Shown here one piece after another: positions 8,901 to 18,015 of a DNA stretch of 64,000 bases. A program made the position numbers and the translations under genes. How positions within the stretch are numbered: position 1 is the first letter of the stretch; the number at the start of each line of letters is the position of its first letter. The notes beneath the pieces were generated by a model. The model saw only the letters and a program-made list of their open reading frames with translations. It did not search any database and was not told the DNA's origin. Source of the DNA: Candidatus Aminicenantota bacterium (lineage in GTDB: Bacteria; Acidobacteriota; Aminicenantia; S016-38); contig JAMOUJ010000005.1 of assembly GCA_027068075.1 (NCBI GenBank), positions 124,001 to 188,000 of the forward strand, written 5' to 3'.

Positions 8901-9244
8901 TGCACGAGGGAAGTTTTGCCCGGGCCATCCTCCTGAGCGTCCGGCGGGAGGCCCAGCGGGCAGGAATGAGGAGGGTTTTGAAAATCAAGGTTCTCATAGG
9001 AGAGGCCCACGCCGTGGTGGAAGAATTCCTGAAAACCATGTTTGACATGATGAAGGGGGAATACGGGCTGGGGGAAGCCGCCCTGGAGGTGGAAAAGGTG
9101 GAACTGGAGGTAAAATGCCCTGCCTGCGGGAAGATTTACCATCCCCGGGACCCGGTGTTTATCTGTCCGGAGTGTGGAACCCCCGGTGGGGAAATTCTAC
9201 GGGGAAACGAACTACACCTCCTGAGCATTGAGGGGGAAAAATGA
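8900..9244 (+). CDS. hypA: Hydrogenase/urease nickel insertion protein HypA
   Basis: 114 residues. HypA delivers Ni2+ to the hydrogenase large subunit together with HypB. The ATG at 8900 is chosen over an in-frame TTG two codons earlier because HypA needs His2 of the N-terminal MHE as nickel ligand. Two CxxC pairs, CPACG and CPECG, form the structural zinc site. The start overlaps the hypE stop (TGATG) and the end overlaps the next gene by 4 nt. The GTPase HypB is not seen in this window. Confidence 0.96.
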   Translation: MHEGSFARAILLSVRREAQRAGMRRVLKIKVLIGEAHAVVEEFLKTMFDMMKGEYGLGEAALEVEKVELEVKCPACGKIYHPRDPVFICPECGTPGGEILRGNELHLLSIEGEK

Positions 9245-9657
9245 GATTAATATGCGCCGTGGGGAACCCCATGAGGAGGGACGACGGGGTGGGCATAAGG
9301 GTAGGTGAACTCTTAAAGGACCACCTTGAAGTGGTATTCTGCCACACCTATCCGGAAAGGTTCGTGGACGAAATATGCTCCAAAAGGCCCGGGGAGGTCA
9401 TCGTGGTGGACGGGGGAGACCTGGGTCTCAGCCCCGGAGAATTCCGGGAGGTCTCCCCGGAGGAAATAGACCGCCACACCGTATCCTCCCACACCCTTCC
9501 CCTCTCCCTCTTCGCCGCTCTGGTGGGGGAATGCTGTCCCCGGGTAAGGCTTCTGGTGGTTCAGATAAAGGACACCTCCTTCGGGGAAGGACTTTCTCCC
9601 GAGGTGGAGGAGGGAGCCCGGAGACTGGTGGAATTCCTGAAGGGAGGCACGCCGTGA
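9241..9657 (+). CDS. Hydrogenase maturation endopeptidase, HycI/HybD family
   Basis: 138 residues of the M52 family, which clips the C-terminal tail of the [NiFe] large subunit after nickel insertion. The N-terminal CAVGNPMRRDDGVGIRV carries the conserved GN-x(4)-DDG nickel-sensing segment; VVDGGDLG and SSHTLPLSLFA match the other conserved blocks, the latter closest to the HycI branch. ATG start overlapping the hypA stop (ATGA). No hydrogenase structural gene lies in the window, so the substrate enzyme is unknown. Confidence 0.92.
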   Translation: MRLICAVGNPMRRDDGVGIRVGELLKDHLEVVFCHTYPERFVDEICSKRPGEVIVVDGGDLGLSPGEFREVSPEEIDRHTVSSHTLPLSLFAALVGECCPRVRLLVVQIKDTSFGEGLSPEVEEGARRLVEFLKGGTP

Positions 9658-10595
9658 AAATCCTCATAGTAAAACTCAGTTCCCTGGGGGACATAATCCA
9701 CACCATCCCTGCCTTTTCCTGCCTGAGACGGACCACCAGGGCTAAAATCGGCTGGGTAGCGTCCCGGCCCGGAACGCAGATCCTGGAGATGGTGGAGGGC
9801 CTGGACGAGGTCGTCCTCAACCCCCTTCAGGGGGGAACCTGGAGACGCCTCAGGGGATGGGATGTGGCGGTGGATTTTCAGGGCCTGCTGAAGTCAGCCC
9901 TTCTGACCTATCTTTCCGGAGCCAGGGTGAGGTTCGGCTTTTCCCGGGGCCTCTCCCGGGAACCCATGGCCTCCCTTTTCTACAACCGGCAACTGAAAGA
10001 ATTTGGCGGAGTGCATGTGATAGAAAAAAACCTGGCCCTGGCCGCAAAGGTCGCCGGGCGCCGGTGCGGGGACCCGGAATTTCCCCTGAAGGTAAAATCC
10101 ATTCCCCGGATAGAGGCGATCTTCTCCGGCAAGGCCGTCCTGAGCGTGGGAGCCTCCTGGCAAAGCAAGCGCCTGGGGGGTGAAAAATGGGGGGAAATCG
10201 GAAGGGCCCTTAAAGAGCAAGGAATCCAGCCAATTCTTCTCTGGGGCAACAAGGACGAACTACGGGAAGCCAAACGGGCCTCCCTCCTCTGCCGCTGTGA
10301 ACTCTCCCCCCTCCTTTCGGTTAAGGAAGTCTTCACCGCCCTGAAGTCGGCCCGGGGGGTCATAAGTCCCGATTCCTTCGTCCTCCACGCCGCCTCTGCC
10401 CTGGGAAAACCCGTCCTGGGCATATACGGACCCACATCCCCCGAAAGGAACGGTCCCTGGGGGAGGGCGGCGGTGATAGCCCCCTCCATAGACTGTGCTC
10501 CCTGCTGGAAGCGAAAATGCCCGGACAAAAAATGCATGAGGATGGTCTCCTGGAAGGAGGTGGTGGAACTCTTCCTTTCCCTCCTCAAGGATTGA
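9654..10595 (+). CDS. Glycosyltransferase family 9 (heptosyltransferase-like)
   Basis: 313 residues, GT-B fold, similar to lipopolysaccharide heptosyltransferases that act at the inner membrane. The N-terminus MKILIVKLSSLGDIIHTIPAF is the family hallmark, and the sugar-nucleotide region reads SPDSFVLHAASALGKPVLGIYGPT. A C-terminal DCAPCWKRKCPDKKCM cysteine cluster is common in GT9 proteins. GTG start overlapping the preceding stop (GTGA), so it is cotranscribed with the hyp genes although functionally unrelated. The 3' end overlaps the convergent transporter gene by 11 nt. Confidence 0.9.
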   Translation: MKILIVKLSSLGDIIHTIPAFSCLRRTTRAKIGWVASRPGTQILEMVEGLDEVVLNPLQGGTWRRLRGWDVAVDFQGLLKSALLTYLSGARVRFGFSRGLSREPMASLFYNRQLKEFGGVHVIEKNLALAAKVAGRRCGDPEFPLKVKSIPRIEAIFSGKAVLSVGASWQSKRLGGEKWGEIGRALKEQGIQPILLWGNKDELREAKRASLLCRCELSPLLSVKEVFTALKSARGVISPDSFVLHAASALGKPVLGIYGPTSPERNGPWGRAAVIAPSIDCAPCWKRKCPDKKCMRMVSWKEVVELFLSLLKD

Positions 10596-11790
10596 TGAGA
10601 AGGAAAATCACCGTTATTACCACGGCGAAGGTTATCTCAAGGATGGCCCCCACCTTTATCATGGTTCTTTGCTTGATGACCCCGGTGGCGTAAACCAGGG
10701 CGTTGGGCGGGGTGGCCACCGGAAGCATGAAGGCGAAGGAGACCGCAAAACCCGCCGGCAGGGCCAGAAGCAGGGGAGAAACCCCCAGTTGACCTGCCAC
10801 GGAAACCAAAATGGGGATGATGATGGCGGCGGTGGCCGTATTGCTGGTGAGTTCCGTAAAGGCCAGGGCAAAGAGAACCATGACGAAGATGTAGAGGCCC
10901 ACCGGGGCGTCCCCGAGAAGACGCACCAGGGAATGGGCAAGATACTTGCTGGTGCCCGTTTTTGAAAGAATCCTGCTCAGACTTATCCCCCCTCCAAAAA
11001 GCAGAAGCACCGGCCAGTTGACCCAGGCCTTGAACTCGTTTACATCCATGAGTTTGAAGACCGCCAGGAGAATCACCGCCCCCACCGCCACCACCGACTC
11101 GTGGACCAGGCCGGTTATCCAGAAAAGGGCGGTTATTCCGAAAACCCCCAGGGTGAGGTAGGCCTCCCCTGATAGGGAAATTTTCCTTTCTTCCATCTGA
11201 AGTTTGCCCCGGGGAGGTTTAAAATAAAGGGTCAATATAAAATAGGCCAGCAATATTGAAACCATGGCCAGGGGAAAACCTATGAGGGTCCACTGGCCAA
11301 AGGAAATGTTGAGAATTCCCGCCGCTATTCCGTTGGGGGGACTGCCCACCAGGGTTCCCACGCCCCCTATGCTGGCGGCGTAGGCGATGGAGAGAAGGAC
11401 ATAGGGGGTGGGGGAAATGCCCAGGGCAATGGGAAGCATCATGGCCGTGGTGGCGGTATTGCTTATCCACATGGAAAGAAGTCCGGTGGCATACATCAAA
11501 AGGAGAACGCTCAGGCGGAAGTTCCCCCGGGCCAGGGAAAGCATCCTCTGGGCTATCCACCGGTCTATCTCGTTCTTACGAAGGGCTCCGGCCAGGACGA
11601 AACCGCCCATGAACAGGAAAATGATGGGGTGGGCGAAGGGCGCCAGGGCCTCTTCCACCCCGGATATTCCCAGGGCCACCGCCAGAACCGGAACTAAAAG
11701 ACTGGTTATCGCCAGGGGGATGAGTTCGCTTATCCACAGGAAGGCGACGACCACGAGAACCACGAGACCCTTGGCCACCAGGGGATCCAT
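10585..11790 (-). CDS. SLC13/DASS-family sodium-coupled anion transporter
   Basis: 401-residue polytopic inner-membrane protein of the divalent anion:Na+ symporter family. Both family SNT motifs are present: SMWISNTATTAMMLPIA in the first half and ELTSNTATAAIIIPI in the second, as expected for the inverted-repeat fold. Substrate (dicarboxylate, sulfate or phosphate) cannot be told. It is a little shorter than many members, lacking an N-terminal segment. Single-gene unit with a leaderless-type start (TATACT, 6 nt, ATG), divergent from argS and convergent with the glycosyltransferase gene. Confidence 0.9.
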   Translation of the reverse strand: MDPLVAKGLVVLVVVAFLWISELIPLAITSLLVPVLAVALGISGVEEALAPFAHPIIFLFMGGFVLAGALRKNEIDRWIAQRMLSLARGNFRLSVLLLMYATGLLSMWISNTATTAMMLPIALGISPTPYVLLSIAYAASIGGVGTLVGSPPNGIAAGILNISFGQWTLIGFPLAMVSILLAYFILTLYFKPPRGKLQMEERKISLSGEAYLTLGVFGITALFWITGLVHESVVAVGAVILLAVFKLMDVNEFKAWVNWPVLLLFGGGISLSRILSKTGTSKYLAHSLVRLLGDAPVGLYIFVMVLFALAFTELTSNTATAAIIIPILVSVAGQLGVSPLLLALPAGFAVSFAFMLPVATPPNALVYATGVIKQRTMIKVGAILEITFAVVITVIFLLINP

Positions 11791-11802
11791 GGGTAAAGTA
11801 TA
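11791..11802 (-). promoter_or_regulatory. -10 box for leaderless transporter start
   Basis: Minus-strand TATACT (11802 to 11797), 6 nt, then the ATG at 11790. No Shine-Dalgarno motif. Same geometry as the other leaderless starts in this window. Confidence 0.7.
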
Positions 11803-11837
11803 CCTCAGAGGCCGGGGCGTTTAAACAAAATCAATGG

Positions 11838-11843
11838 TATAAT
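11838..11843 (+). promoter_or_regulatory. -10 box of argS operon
   Basis: TATAAT with 9 nt to the argS ATG at 11853, implying a leader of only about 2-3 nt or none. No Shine-Dalgarno sequence before the ATG. Back to back with the transporter promoter 36 bp away. Confidence 0.65.
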
Positions 11844-11852
11844 CAAATACTG

Positions 11853-13718
11853 ATGCATCAACTCAAAAGGGAACTTAGAAAAAAAATTTCTTCCCTCCTG
11901 TCCATCCCCGAGGAAGATGTAAGGTTTGACTATCCTCCCAACCTTAACCTGGGGGACCTCAGCCTGCTTTCCGCCTTCATCATCGGCAAGAGGGAAGGGA
12001 AAAACCTGGTGGAACTGGCCCGGGACTTCGCCTCCAGGCTGAAGAGCCTCCCCATGGTGGAGGAGGTGCGCACCGCCGGTCCCTTCATCAACTTAAGATT
12101 GAACCGGGAGGAGTTCTTCCTCCGGGCCTACGAAACCAGGGAAAAAACAAAGGTCCTTCCCCGGGAAGGGAAAAACCTCATTGAACACACCAACATAAAC
12201 CCCAACAAGGCCGCCCATGTGGGCCACTTGAGAAACGCCGTCCTGGGGGATTCCTTCTACAGACTCCTCTCCGTGGCTGGGGAAAGGGTGGAGGTTCAAA
12301 ACTACATAGACGATACCGGGGTCCAGGTGGCGGATGTGGTCTTCGGACTTCTCAGGATGAGGAATCTTCCCCCGGAGGAATGGGACCGCATAGAGGAAAA
12401 ATTTGACCACTACTGCTGGGACCTCTATGTGGAGGTGGAGAGAAGGATGGAGGAGGCCCCCTCTGCCCTGGAGGAAAGGAGGAGGATCCTCAAAGCCCTG
12501 GAGGAGGGGAAGGGGGAATACGCCGAAGCCGGCAGGGCCCTTTCCCGAAAAATCGCCTCCCTCCACCTTCAAACCATGGAGAAACTGGGGATAGAATACG
12601 ACCTCCTCACCTGGGAGTCCCACATAATAGCCCTGGGCCTGTGGGCCAGAACCTTTGAACTACTGAAAGAAAGGGGGGTTATCCGAAAGGCGGAAACCGG
12701 CCCCAACGCAGGTTGCTGGGTGATGGACATAGAAGAGGGGGGAGAGGTGCGGGAGAAGGTGATAGTTCGCTCCGACGGCACCGCCACCTATGTGGCCAAG
12801 GACATAGCCTATCAGATGTGGAAACTGGGACTTCAGGACAGGGACTTCACCTACGAAATTTTCAAAAAATACCCGTCGGGGAGGCTTCTCTACACGACGG
12901 TTCTTGAGGGGGGCCGGAGGATGGACTTCGGCCATGCCCGCCGGGTTTACAATGTCATAGACTCCCGCCAGGGTTACCTCCAGAGGATAGTGAAGGAGGC
13001 CATAAGGAGGCTGGGATATCCTGAGGCCGCCGAAGGCTCCGTACACCTCTCCTACGAGATGGTAGCCCTCAGCAGAAAATCCGCCGAAGCCCTGGGCTTC
13101 CAGGCCCAGGGGGAGGCCGTTTCCATATCCGGAAGAAAGGGCATCGGTATAAAGGCCGACGACCTGATCCAGGCGGTGGAAGAAAGGGCCCTGGGGGAAG
13201 TGGAGTCCAGACATCCGGAACTTCCCCGGGAGAAGAAGAGGGAAATAGCGGGGAAAATAGCCTCCGCAGCCATCAGGTACTACATGTTGAAATACACCAA
13301 CAACTCCGTGGTCCTCTTTGACATAGAGGATGCCCTGAGTTTTGAGGGGGAAACCGGTCCTTACCTTCAGTATTCCCTGGTGAGGATGAACAGCATAAAA
13401 AGGAAGGCCCGGGAAAGGGGGATTGAATTCGGTCCCCCCCGCTGGAGGGATAACCAGGACTACTGGGCCCTGGTTCACCGGGCCTCCCGGATGGACGATG
13501 TCCTGGACAGGGCACGGGAAAACACGGAACTCTCCCTCCTGGCCCGTTATCTCTTCTCCCTGGCCCAGGCCTTCAATGTTTTCTACTCCAAATATCCCAT
13601 CCTGAACGAGGAGGACCCGGAAGAAAGGTCCCTGCGATTTGCATTAATGGAACTGGTGGAGTCAAAATTAAAAATAGGAACATACATCCTGGGCATAGAA
13701 ATTCCCGAAAGGATGTAG
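11853..13718 (+). CDS. argS: Arginyl-tRNA synthetase
   Basis: 621-residue class I aminoacyl-tRNA synthetase charging tRNA-Arg. The HIGH-type motif is NPNKAAHVGHLRNAVLGD. The N-terminal Arg-tRNA synthetase additional domain and the C-terminal DALR anticodon-binding domain with the typical ending ILGIEIPERM are present. First gene of a six-gene plus-strand run (argS, ABC ATPase, permease, GldG-like, DUF4340, rarA). The start has no ribosome site and lies just downstream of TATAAT. Confidence 0.97.
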   Translation: MHQLKRELRKKISSLLSIPEEDVRFDYPPNLNLGDLSLLSAFIIGKREGKNLVELARDFASRLKSLPMVEEVRTAGPFINLRLNREEFFLRAYETREKTKVLPREGKNLIEHTNINPNKAAHVGHLRNAVLGDSFYRLLSVAGERVEVQNYIDDTGVQVADVVFGLLRMRNLPPEEWDRIEEKFDHYCWDLYVEVERRMEEAPSALEERRRILKALEEGKGEYAEAGRALSRKIASLHLQTMEKLGIEYDLLTWESHIIALGLWARTFELLKERGVIRKAETGPNAGCWVMDIEEGGEVREKVIVRSDGTATYVAKDIAYQMWKLGLQDRDFTYEIFKKYPSGRLLYTTVLEGGRRMDFGHARRVYNVIDSRQGYLQRIVKEAIRRLGYPEAAEGSVHLSYEMVALSRKSAEALGFQAQGEAVSISGRKGIGIKADDLIQAVEERALGEVESRHPELPREKKREIAGKIASAAIRYYMLKYTNNSVVLFDIEDALSFEGETGPYLQYSLVRMNSIKRKARERGIEFGPPRWRDNQDYWALVHRASRMDDVLDRARENTELSLLARYLFSLAQAFNVFYSKYPILNEEDPEERSLRFALMELVESKLKIGTYILGIEIPERM

Positions 13719-13727
13719 GAGGTGAAA

Positions 13728-14453
13728 ATGATAAGGGCGGAGAACCTCACCAAGTATTACGGCAACATCCGGGCCGTGGAGGACCTCACCATGGAGGTTC
13801 CCGACGGCACCATTCTGGGATTTCTGGGACCCAACGGAGCGGGAAAAACCACCACCATGCGCATGCTCACCGGTTACACCACCCCAACCCGCGGAAGGGC
13901 CCTCATTGAGGGGATTGACATCCAGAGGGAACCCCTTAAGGCCAAGAGGCTTATCGGCTACCTGCCGGAAGTCCCTCCCCTTTATCCGGAACTGAAGGTC
14001 TCCTCCTTCCTGGACTTCGTGGCGGAAGTGAAGGGACTCAGAGGCAAGAAGAAAAAGGAGGAAATTGACCGGGTGATTTCCCAGGCGGGGCTTGAAAAGG
14101 TGGCCCACCGCCGCATCAGGAACCTCTCCAAGGGATACCGCCAGAGGGTGGGAATAGCCCAGGCCATTCTGGCCGAACCACGGGTTCTCATCCTGGACGA
14201 ACCCACCATAGGGCTTGACCCCAAGGAAATTCTTGAGATAAGGAGCCTGATCAAATCCCTGGGAGGGCAGCGAACGGTCATCCTCTCCACCCACATCCTC
14301 CAGGAGGTTACTTCCATATGCGACTCCATAGCCATAATAAACGAAGGCAGGCTCATAGAATTCGGAAAAATCAAAGAAGTGGAGGAAAAATACGGGTCCA
14401 CCAGTCTGGAGGAAGTTTACATCTCCGCCATTTCCAGAGGAGGTGAAGCATGA
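13728..14453 (+). CDS. ABC transporter ATPase, GldA/NatA type
   Basis: 241 residues. Walker A GPNGAGKTTT, signature LSKGYRQRVGIAQA, Walker B VLILDEPTIGLDP and switch His in STHILQEV. Drives the GldF-like permease encoded next. I choose the ATG at 13728 rather than the GTG at 13722 because AGGAGGT at 13717-13723 sits 4 nt ahead of the ATG and overlaps the GTG. The conserved cassette ATPase/GldF/GldG-like/DUF4340 is known from several phyla with and without gliding; its substrate is not established. The stop overlaps the next start (ATGA). Confidence 0.93.
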   Translation: MIRAENLTKYYGNIRAVEDLTMEVPDGTILGFLGPNGAGKTTTMRMLTGYTTPTRGRALIEGIDIQREPLKAKRLIGYLPEVPPLYPELKVSSFLDFVAEVKGLRGKKKKEEIDRVISQAGLEKVAHRRIRNLSKGYRQRVGIAQAILAEPRVLILDEPTIGLDPKEILEIRSLIKSLGGQRTVILSTHILQEVTSICDSIAIINEGRLIEFGKIKEVEEKYGSTSLEEVYISAISRGGEA

Positions 14454-15217
14454 GAAACACCTGGGCCATAATGAAAAAGGAATTGAAGATTTACTTCTCC
14501 TCACCCACGGCCTACATAGTCATCTCCCTTTTTCTTCTTCTGGCAGGGTTCATGTATTATGTGATAATTTCCAACTTCAGCCTGCTCTCCCTCAGGGCAG
14601 GAAACAATCCGTATTTCTCTTCTCACCTCAGCCTCAATCAAAGCGTTTACATCCCCTTCTTCTCCAACGCCGCCGTGGTCCTTCTCCTTTTGCTTCCCAT
14701 ACTCACCATGAGGCTCTTTGCCGAAGAAAAAAGGCAGAGAACCGAGGAACTTCTCTTCACCCTGCCCCTGACCAACACCCAGATAATCCTGGGAAAATAC
14801 TTAGCCGCGGTGACGGTGCTCCTCCTCATGATAGTGGCCACCACCCCCTATGTTTTCTATCCCTTCACCATAGCGAAGCCGGAACTGGCTCCGGTCCTTA
14901 CCGGATATCTCGGACTTTTCCTCCTGGGATCCTCCTTCATTTCCTTCGGACTCTTCGCCTCATCCCTCACCGAAAACCAGATAGTGGCGGCGGTCTTCAG
15001 TTTTGCCATCCTTCTTCTGCTTTGGCTCATCTACTGGCTCACCTATGTAACCTCCTTCATGGGGGACTTCCTCAAGTTCATTTCCTTCTTCGGGCATTTT
15101 GATAACCTCACCAAGGGGGTGATAGACACGGCGGACATAGCCTACTACATCAGTTTCACCCTGGTGGGTTTGTTCCTGACCTATGCGGTTCTTGAGGTAA
15201 AAAGGTGGTGGAGGTGA
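14450..15217 (+). CDS. ABC-2 permease, GldF-like
   Basis: 255-residue inner-membrane permease with about six hydrophobic segments. The opening MRNTWAIMKKELKIYFSSPTAY matches GldF-like ABC-2 permeases, in which a helix with KEL-x-YF-x-SP-x-AY precedes the first membrane span. AGGAGGT ribosome site. Works with the ATPase encoded immediately upstream (4 nt overlap) and the GldG-like protein downstream (3 nt gap). Confidence 0.92.
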   Translation: MRNTWAIMKKELKIYFSSPTAYIVISLFLLLAGFMYYVIISNFSLLSLRAGNNPYFSSHLSLNQSVYIPFFSNAAVVLLLLLPILTMRLFAEEKRQRTEELLFTLPLTNTQIILGKYLAAVTVLLLMIVATTPYVFYPFTIAKPELAPVLTGYLGLFLLGSSFISFGLFASSLTENQIVAAVFSFAILLLLWLIYWLTYVTSFMGDFLKFISFFGHFDNLTKGVIDTADIAYYISFTLVGLFLTYAVLEVKRWWR

Positions 15218-15220
15218 AAA

Positions 15221-16705
15221 ATGAAAAGGTCTAATCTCATCATATGGATAGCGATAATCGCCCTTCTGGTGGCAATAAACCTTGGATATCTTCTGGGGAA
15301 CAACCTGGTTTTTATGGTGGGCATCGCCATAGCCGCCCTGGGGTTTATAGCCTACGCCTTCGTTAAAATCGTGGACGCCATGGGTATAAACCTATTCATC
15401 TCCGTGGTGCTGGGACTGGCCATTATAGGAGTTGCCACCTACGGACTGGCCAAATTCCACAAGAGGTTTGACCTCACCAAGGAAAAGGTCTTCAGCCTGG
15501 CCCCCCAGACGGTAAAGGTTCTCAAAAACCTCAACACCAAGGTGGAGGTCATAGGCATCGCCGAAGAAAGGTCCGATGCTCGCCAGCGGATGGAGGAATT
15601 ATTTAAACTTTACCGGGAGGTCAACCCCAGGTTCTTCTACTACAGGATAATAGACCCCTACAAATCCCCGGAGGCCATTTCGGAACTCGGAAAGGTGGCC
15701 CTGGGAACCGTGATAGTGAAGGTGGGAAAAAGAAAGGACCGGGTGGACGACCTCACCGAGGAGAACCTCACCAACAGCATAATAAAACTGACCTCCAAGG
15801 GCGGTAAGAAGGTTTACTTCCTCAAGGGACACGGGGAAATCTCCATGGAGGTTTACGGGAAAACCGGAATCTCCAGCGCCGCAACCCGCCTCAGGGACCT
15901 GGGCTACGATGTGGGCGAGATAAGCCTGGCAGAGGGAGCGGTGCCAGAGGATGTGCGGGTGGTGGTTATCCCCGGACCAAAAACCGATTTTTTGGAGGTG
16001 GAGATAAAGAGGCTTGACAGGTTTTTGAGGAAGGGAGGAAGCGTCATCGCCATGGTGGACCCCACCGAAAAGCCCCTGACCAACCTTTATAAATTCCTCA
16101 GGAAATACGGGATCTCCCTGAAGAACGGCATAGTGGTGGACATGGTTTCTCAGATTTTCGGCGTCAACGCCCTGGTGCCGGTGGTCACCAATTATAAATG
16201 GCACGACATAACCAGAAACTTCCGCCTGATGACCTTCTACCCCCTGGCCCAAGGGGTATTCCTGGCGGATCCCCTGCCTGAAGGGGTAAGCGGCCTGGAA
16301 ATAGCCGAGACCAGCGAAAAGAGTTGGGAAGAATTTAACCTGAAGCCCCCCCTGAAATTTGATCAGGGGAAGGACATCCCGGGTCCCATCCCCCTGGCGG
16401 TGGCCCTGGAGGTTAAGGGAATTGAGAAGGACAAGAAGGGAAGGCTGGTGGTCTTCGGGGATTCCGACTTCATAACCAACGCCTATTACGACCAGCAGGG
16501 CAACGGAAACCTCTTTGAAAACTCCGTCAACTGGTGCAGCAAGGAGGAAAACCTCATAGCCATAAGTCCCCGCAACTTCAAATCTTCCACCCTGATTCTT
16601 ACCGGAAAACAGCAGAGATTCATAGGCTTCCTCTCCATCATCCTCATCCCCGAAATTTTCCTACTTATAGGTCTATGGATATGGATGAGAAGGAGGTGGC
16701 AATGA
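15221..16705 (+). CDS. GldG-like ABC auxiliary protein
   Basis: 494 residues. Several N-terminal membrane spans (about residues 5-75) are followed by a large extracytoplasmic region of the ABC_transp_aux (PF09822-like) fold and a C-terminal membrane anchor (GFLSIILIPEIFLLIGLWIW) ending in Arg-rich RRRW. The segment DLTKEKVFSLAPQTVKVLKNL is typical of GldG. It probably forms the periplasmic part of the ABC complex. GGAGG ribosome site; the stop overlaps the ATG of the DUF4340 gene (ATGA). Confidence 0.9.
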   Translation: MKRSNLIIWIAIIALLVAINLGYLLGNNLVFMVGIAIAALGFIAYAFVKIVDAMGINLFISVVLGLAIIGVATYGLAKFHKRFDLTKEKVFSLAPQTVKVLKNLNTKVEVIGIAEERSDARQRMEELFKLYREVNPRFFYYRIIDPYKSPEAISELGKVALGTVIVKVGKRKDRVDDLTEENLTNSIIKLTSKGGKKVYFLKGHGEISMEVYGKTGISSAATRLRDLGYDVGEISLAEGAVPEDVRVVVIPGPKTDFLEVEIKRLDRFLRKGGSVIAMVDPTEKPLTNLYKFLRKYGISLKNGIVVDMVSQIFGVNALVPVVTNYKWHDITRNFRLMTFYPLAQGVFLADPLPEGVSGLEIAETSEKSWEEFNLKPPLKFDQGKDIPGPIPLAVALEVKGIEKDKKGRLVVFGDSDFITNAYYDQQGNGNLFENSVNWCSKEENLIAISPRNFKSSTLILTGKQQRFIGFLSIILIPEIFLLIGLWIWMRRRWQ

Positions 16706-18015
16706 GATCCAGAACCCCTTTAATTCTCTTCATAATATTGCTGGTTTTGATCGGGACCATATACTTCCTTTCCCACTATCAGAAGCAAAAAAAGGCCCGG
16801 GAAAACCTCCTGGTTAAACTGGAGCACGAGGTCAAAAAGGTGGAAATTATAAGAAGGGACGGGGCAAACCTGGTCTTTAAAAGGGAGGCCGGCCGGTGGA
16901 TGATGGAAAAGCCCAAGAAGGTCCCAGCGGACGGCTACATTCTCAGCCGCATTGCCGACGAGGTGAAGGAACTCCGCTACCGCCACCTGGTGGAAGAGAA
17001 GGCCACGGACCTCAAGAAATACGGTCTCGCCGACCCCCGGGCGGTAATAAAAGTCTGGGAGAGGGGAAACCCGAAACCGGTGGTGATAAAAATCGGCGAC
17101 AAAAATCCCATGGACGCCAACCGCTACGCCATGGTGGAGGGCGACGGCCGGGTGGTCATCCTTCCGTCCCTGTTCACCGACCTGGCCCTGAAGTCCCCCA
17201 ACGACTACAGGGATAAGAAGATAGCCAGGTTTGACGAGTCCCTGGCGGAAAAAATCCAGGTTCAGGGAAAGACTTCCTACACCCTGGTCAAGAAGGGGGA
17301 CGACTGGTGGATGACCCAGCCCGTAAACTCCATGGCGGACAACTACAAATGCGAAGACCTGCTCTACACCCTCACGGGCACCGACGCCAAGGCCTTCGTC
17401 AAAGACTCCGCCGAAGAAAAGGACCTAAAGGAATACGGCCTGGACGCCCCTGACCTGGTCATAAGGATTTTCCTCAAGGGAAAGAAGGAGCCCATTGAAC
17501 TGAAACTCAGCAAAAAGGACGATAAAATATACCTTCTCAAGGACAACATGATCGTGGAAGTGGACGATACCCTGTGGAGCACCTTCTCCAGAGACCCCAG
17601 GGAATTGAGGGAGAAAAAACTGGTCAAGTTCTACAGTTTTGATGTTCAGGGCTTCACCTGGCGAAGGGGAAAGGAGGTTTTCCAGGCCAGAAAGAAGGGC
17701 AAGGAGTGGGAAGCGGTAAAACCCTTCCAGGGACCGCTGGATACCGACAAGGTGGAGGGCTTTCTCAGGAACATTGAGGACCTCCAGGCCCAGGACTTCA
17801 TAGACGATCCCTCCGGATTTAAGCCCAAGGTGGTGGTGGACTTCAAACTGGAAAAGAAGACCCAGAGGGTGGAATTCGGCGAAGTGGAGGGGAAATTGGT
17901 GGGAAGAACGGCCGGATTGGGCTACCTTCTGAAATTTGACCGGAAACTCTCCGACATATTCCCGGAGGATGTTAAATCCTGGAAGAAAAAGGAAAAGGCG
18001 GAGAAGAAAAAATAA
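16702..18015 (+). CDS. DUF4340 membrane-anchored protein
   Basis: 437 residues. One N-terminal membrane anchor (PLILFIILLVLIGTIYFL) precedes an extracytoplasmic region with at least two repeated DUF4340 modules (e.g. LKKYGLADPRAVIKV and LKEYGLDAPDLVIRI). Lys-rich tail ending KKEKAEKKK. The open frame extends further upstream, but ATG 16702 is chosen because AGGAGG lies 5 nt before it and it overlaps the GldG-like stop. DUF4340 proteins regularly accompany GldFG-like ABC systems; molecular role unknown. Its stop TAA overlaps the proposed AUA start of rarA. Confidence 0.87.
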   Translation: MRSRTPLILFIILLVLIGTIYFLSHYQKQKKARENLLVKLEHEVKKVEIIRRDGANLVFKREAGRWMMEKPKKVPADGYILSRIADEVKELRYRHLVEEKATDLKKYGLADPRAVIKVWERGNPKPVVIKIGDKNPMDANRYAMVEGDGRVVILPSLFTDLALKSPNDYRDKKIARFDESLAEKIQVQGKTSYTLVKKGDDWWMTQPVNSMADNYKCEDLLYTLTGTDAKAFVKDSAEEKDLKEYGLDAPDLVIRIFLKGKKEPIELKLSKKDDKIYLLKDNMIVEVDDTLWSTFSRDPRELREKKLVKFYSFDVQGFTWRRGKEVFQARKKGKEWEAVKPFQGPLDTDKVEGFLRNIEDLQAQDFIDDPSGFKPKVVVDFKLEKKTQRVEFGEVEGKLVGRTAGLGYLLKFDRKLSDIFPEDVKSWKKKEKAEKKK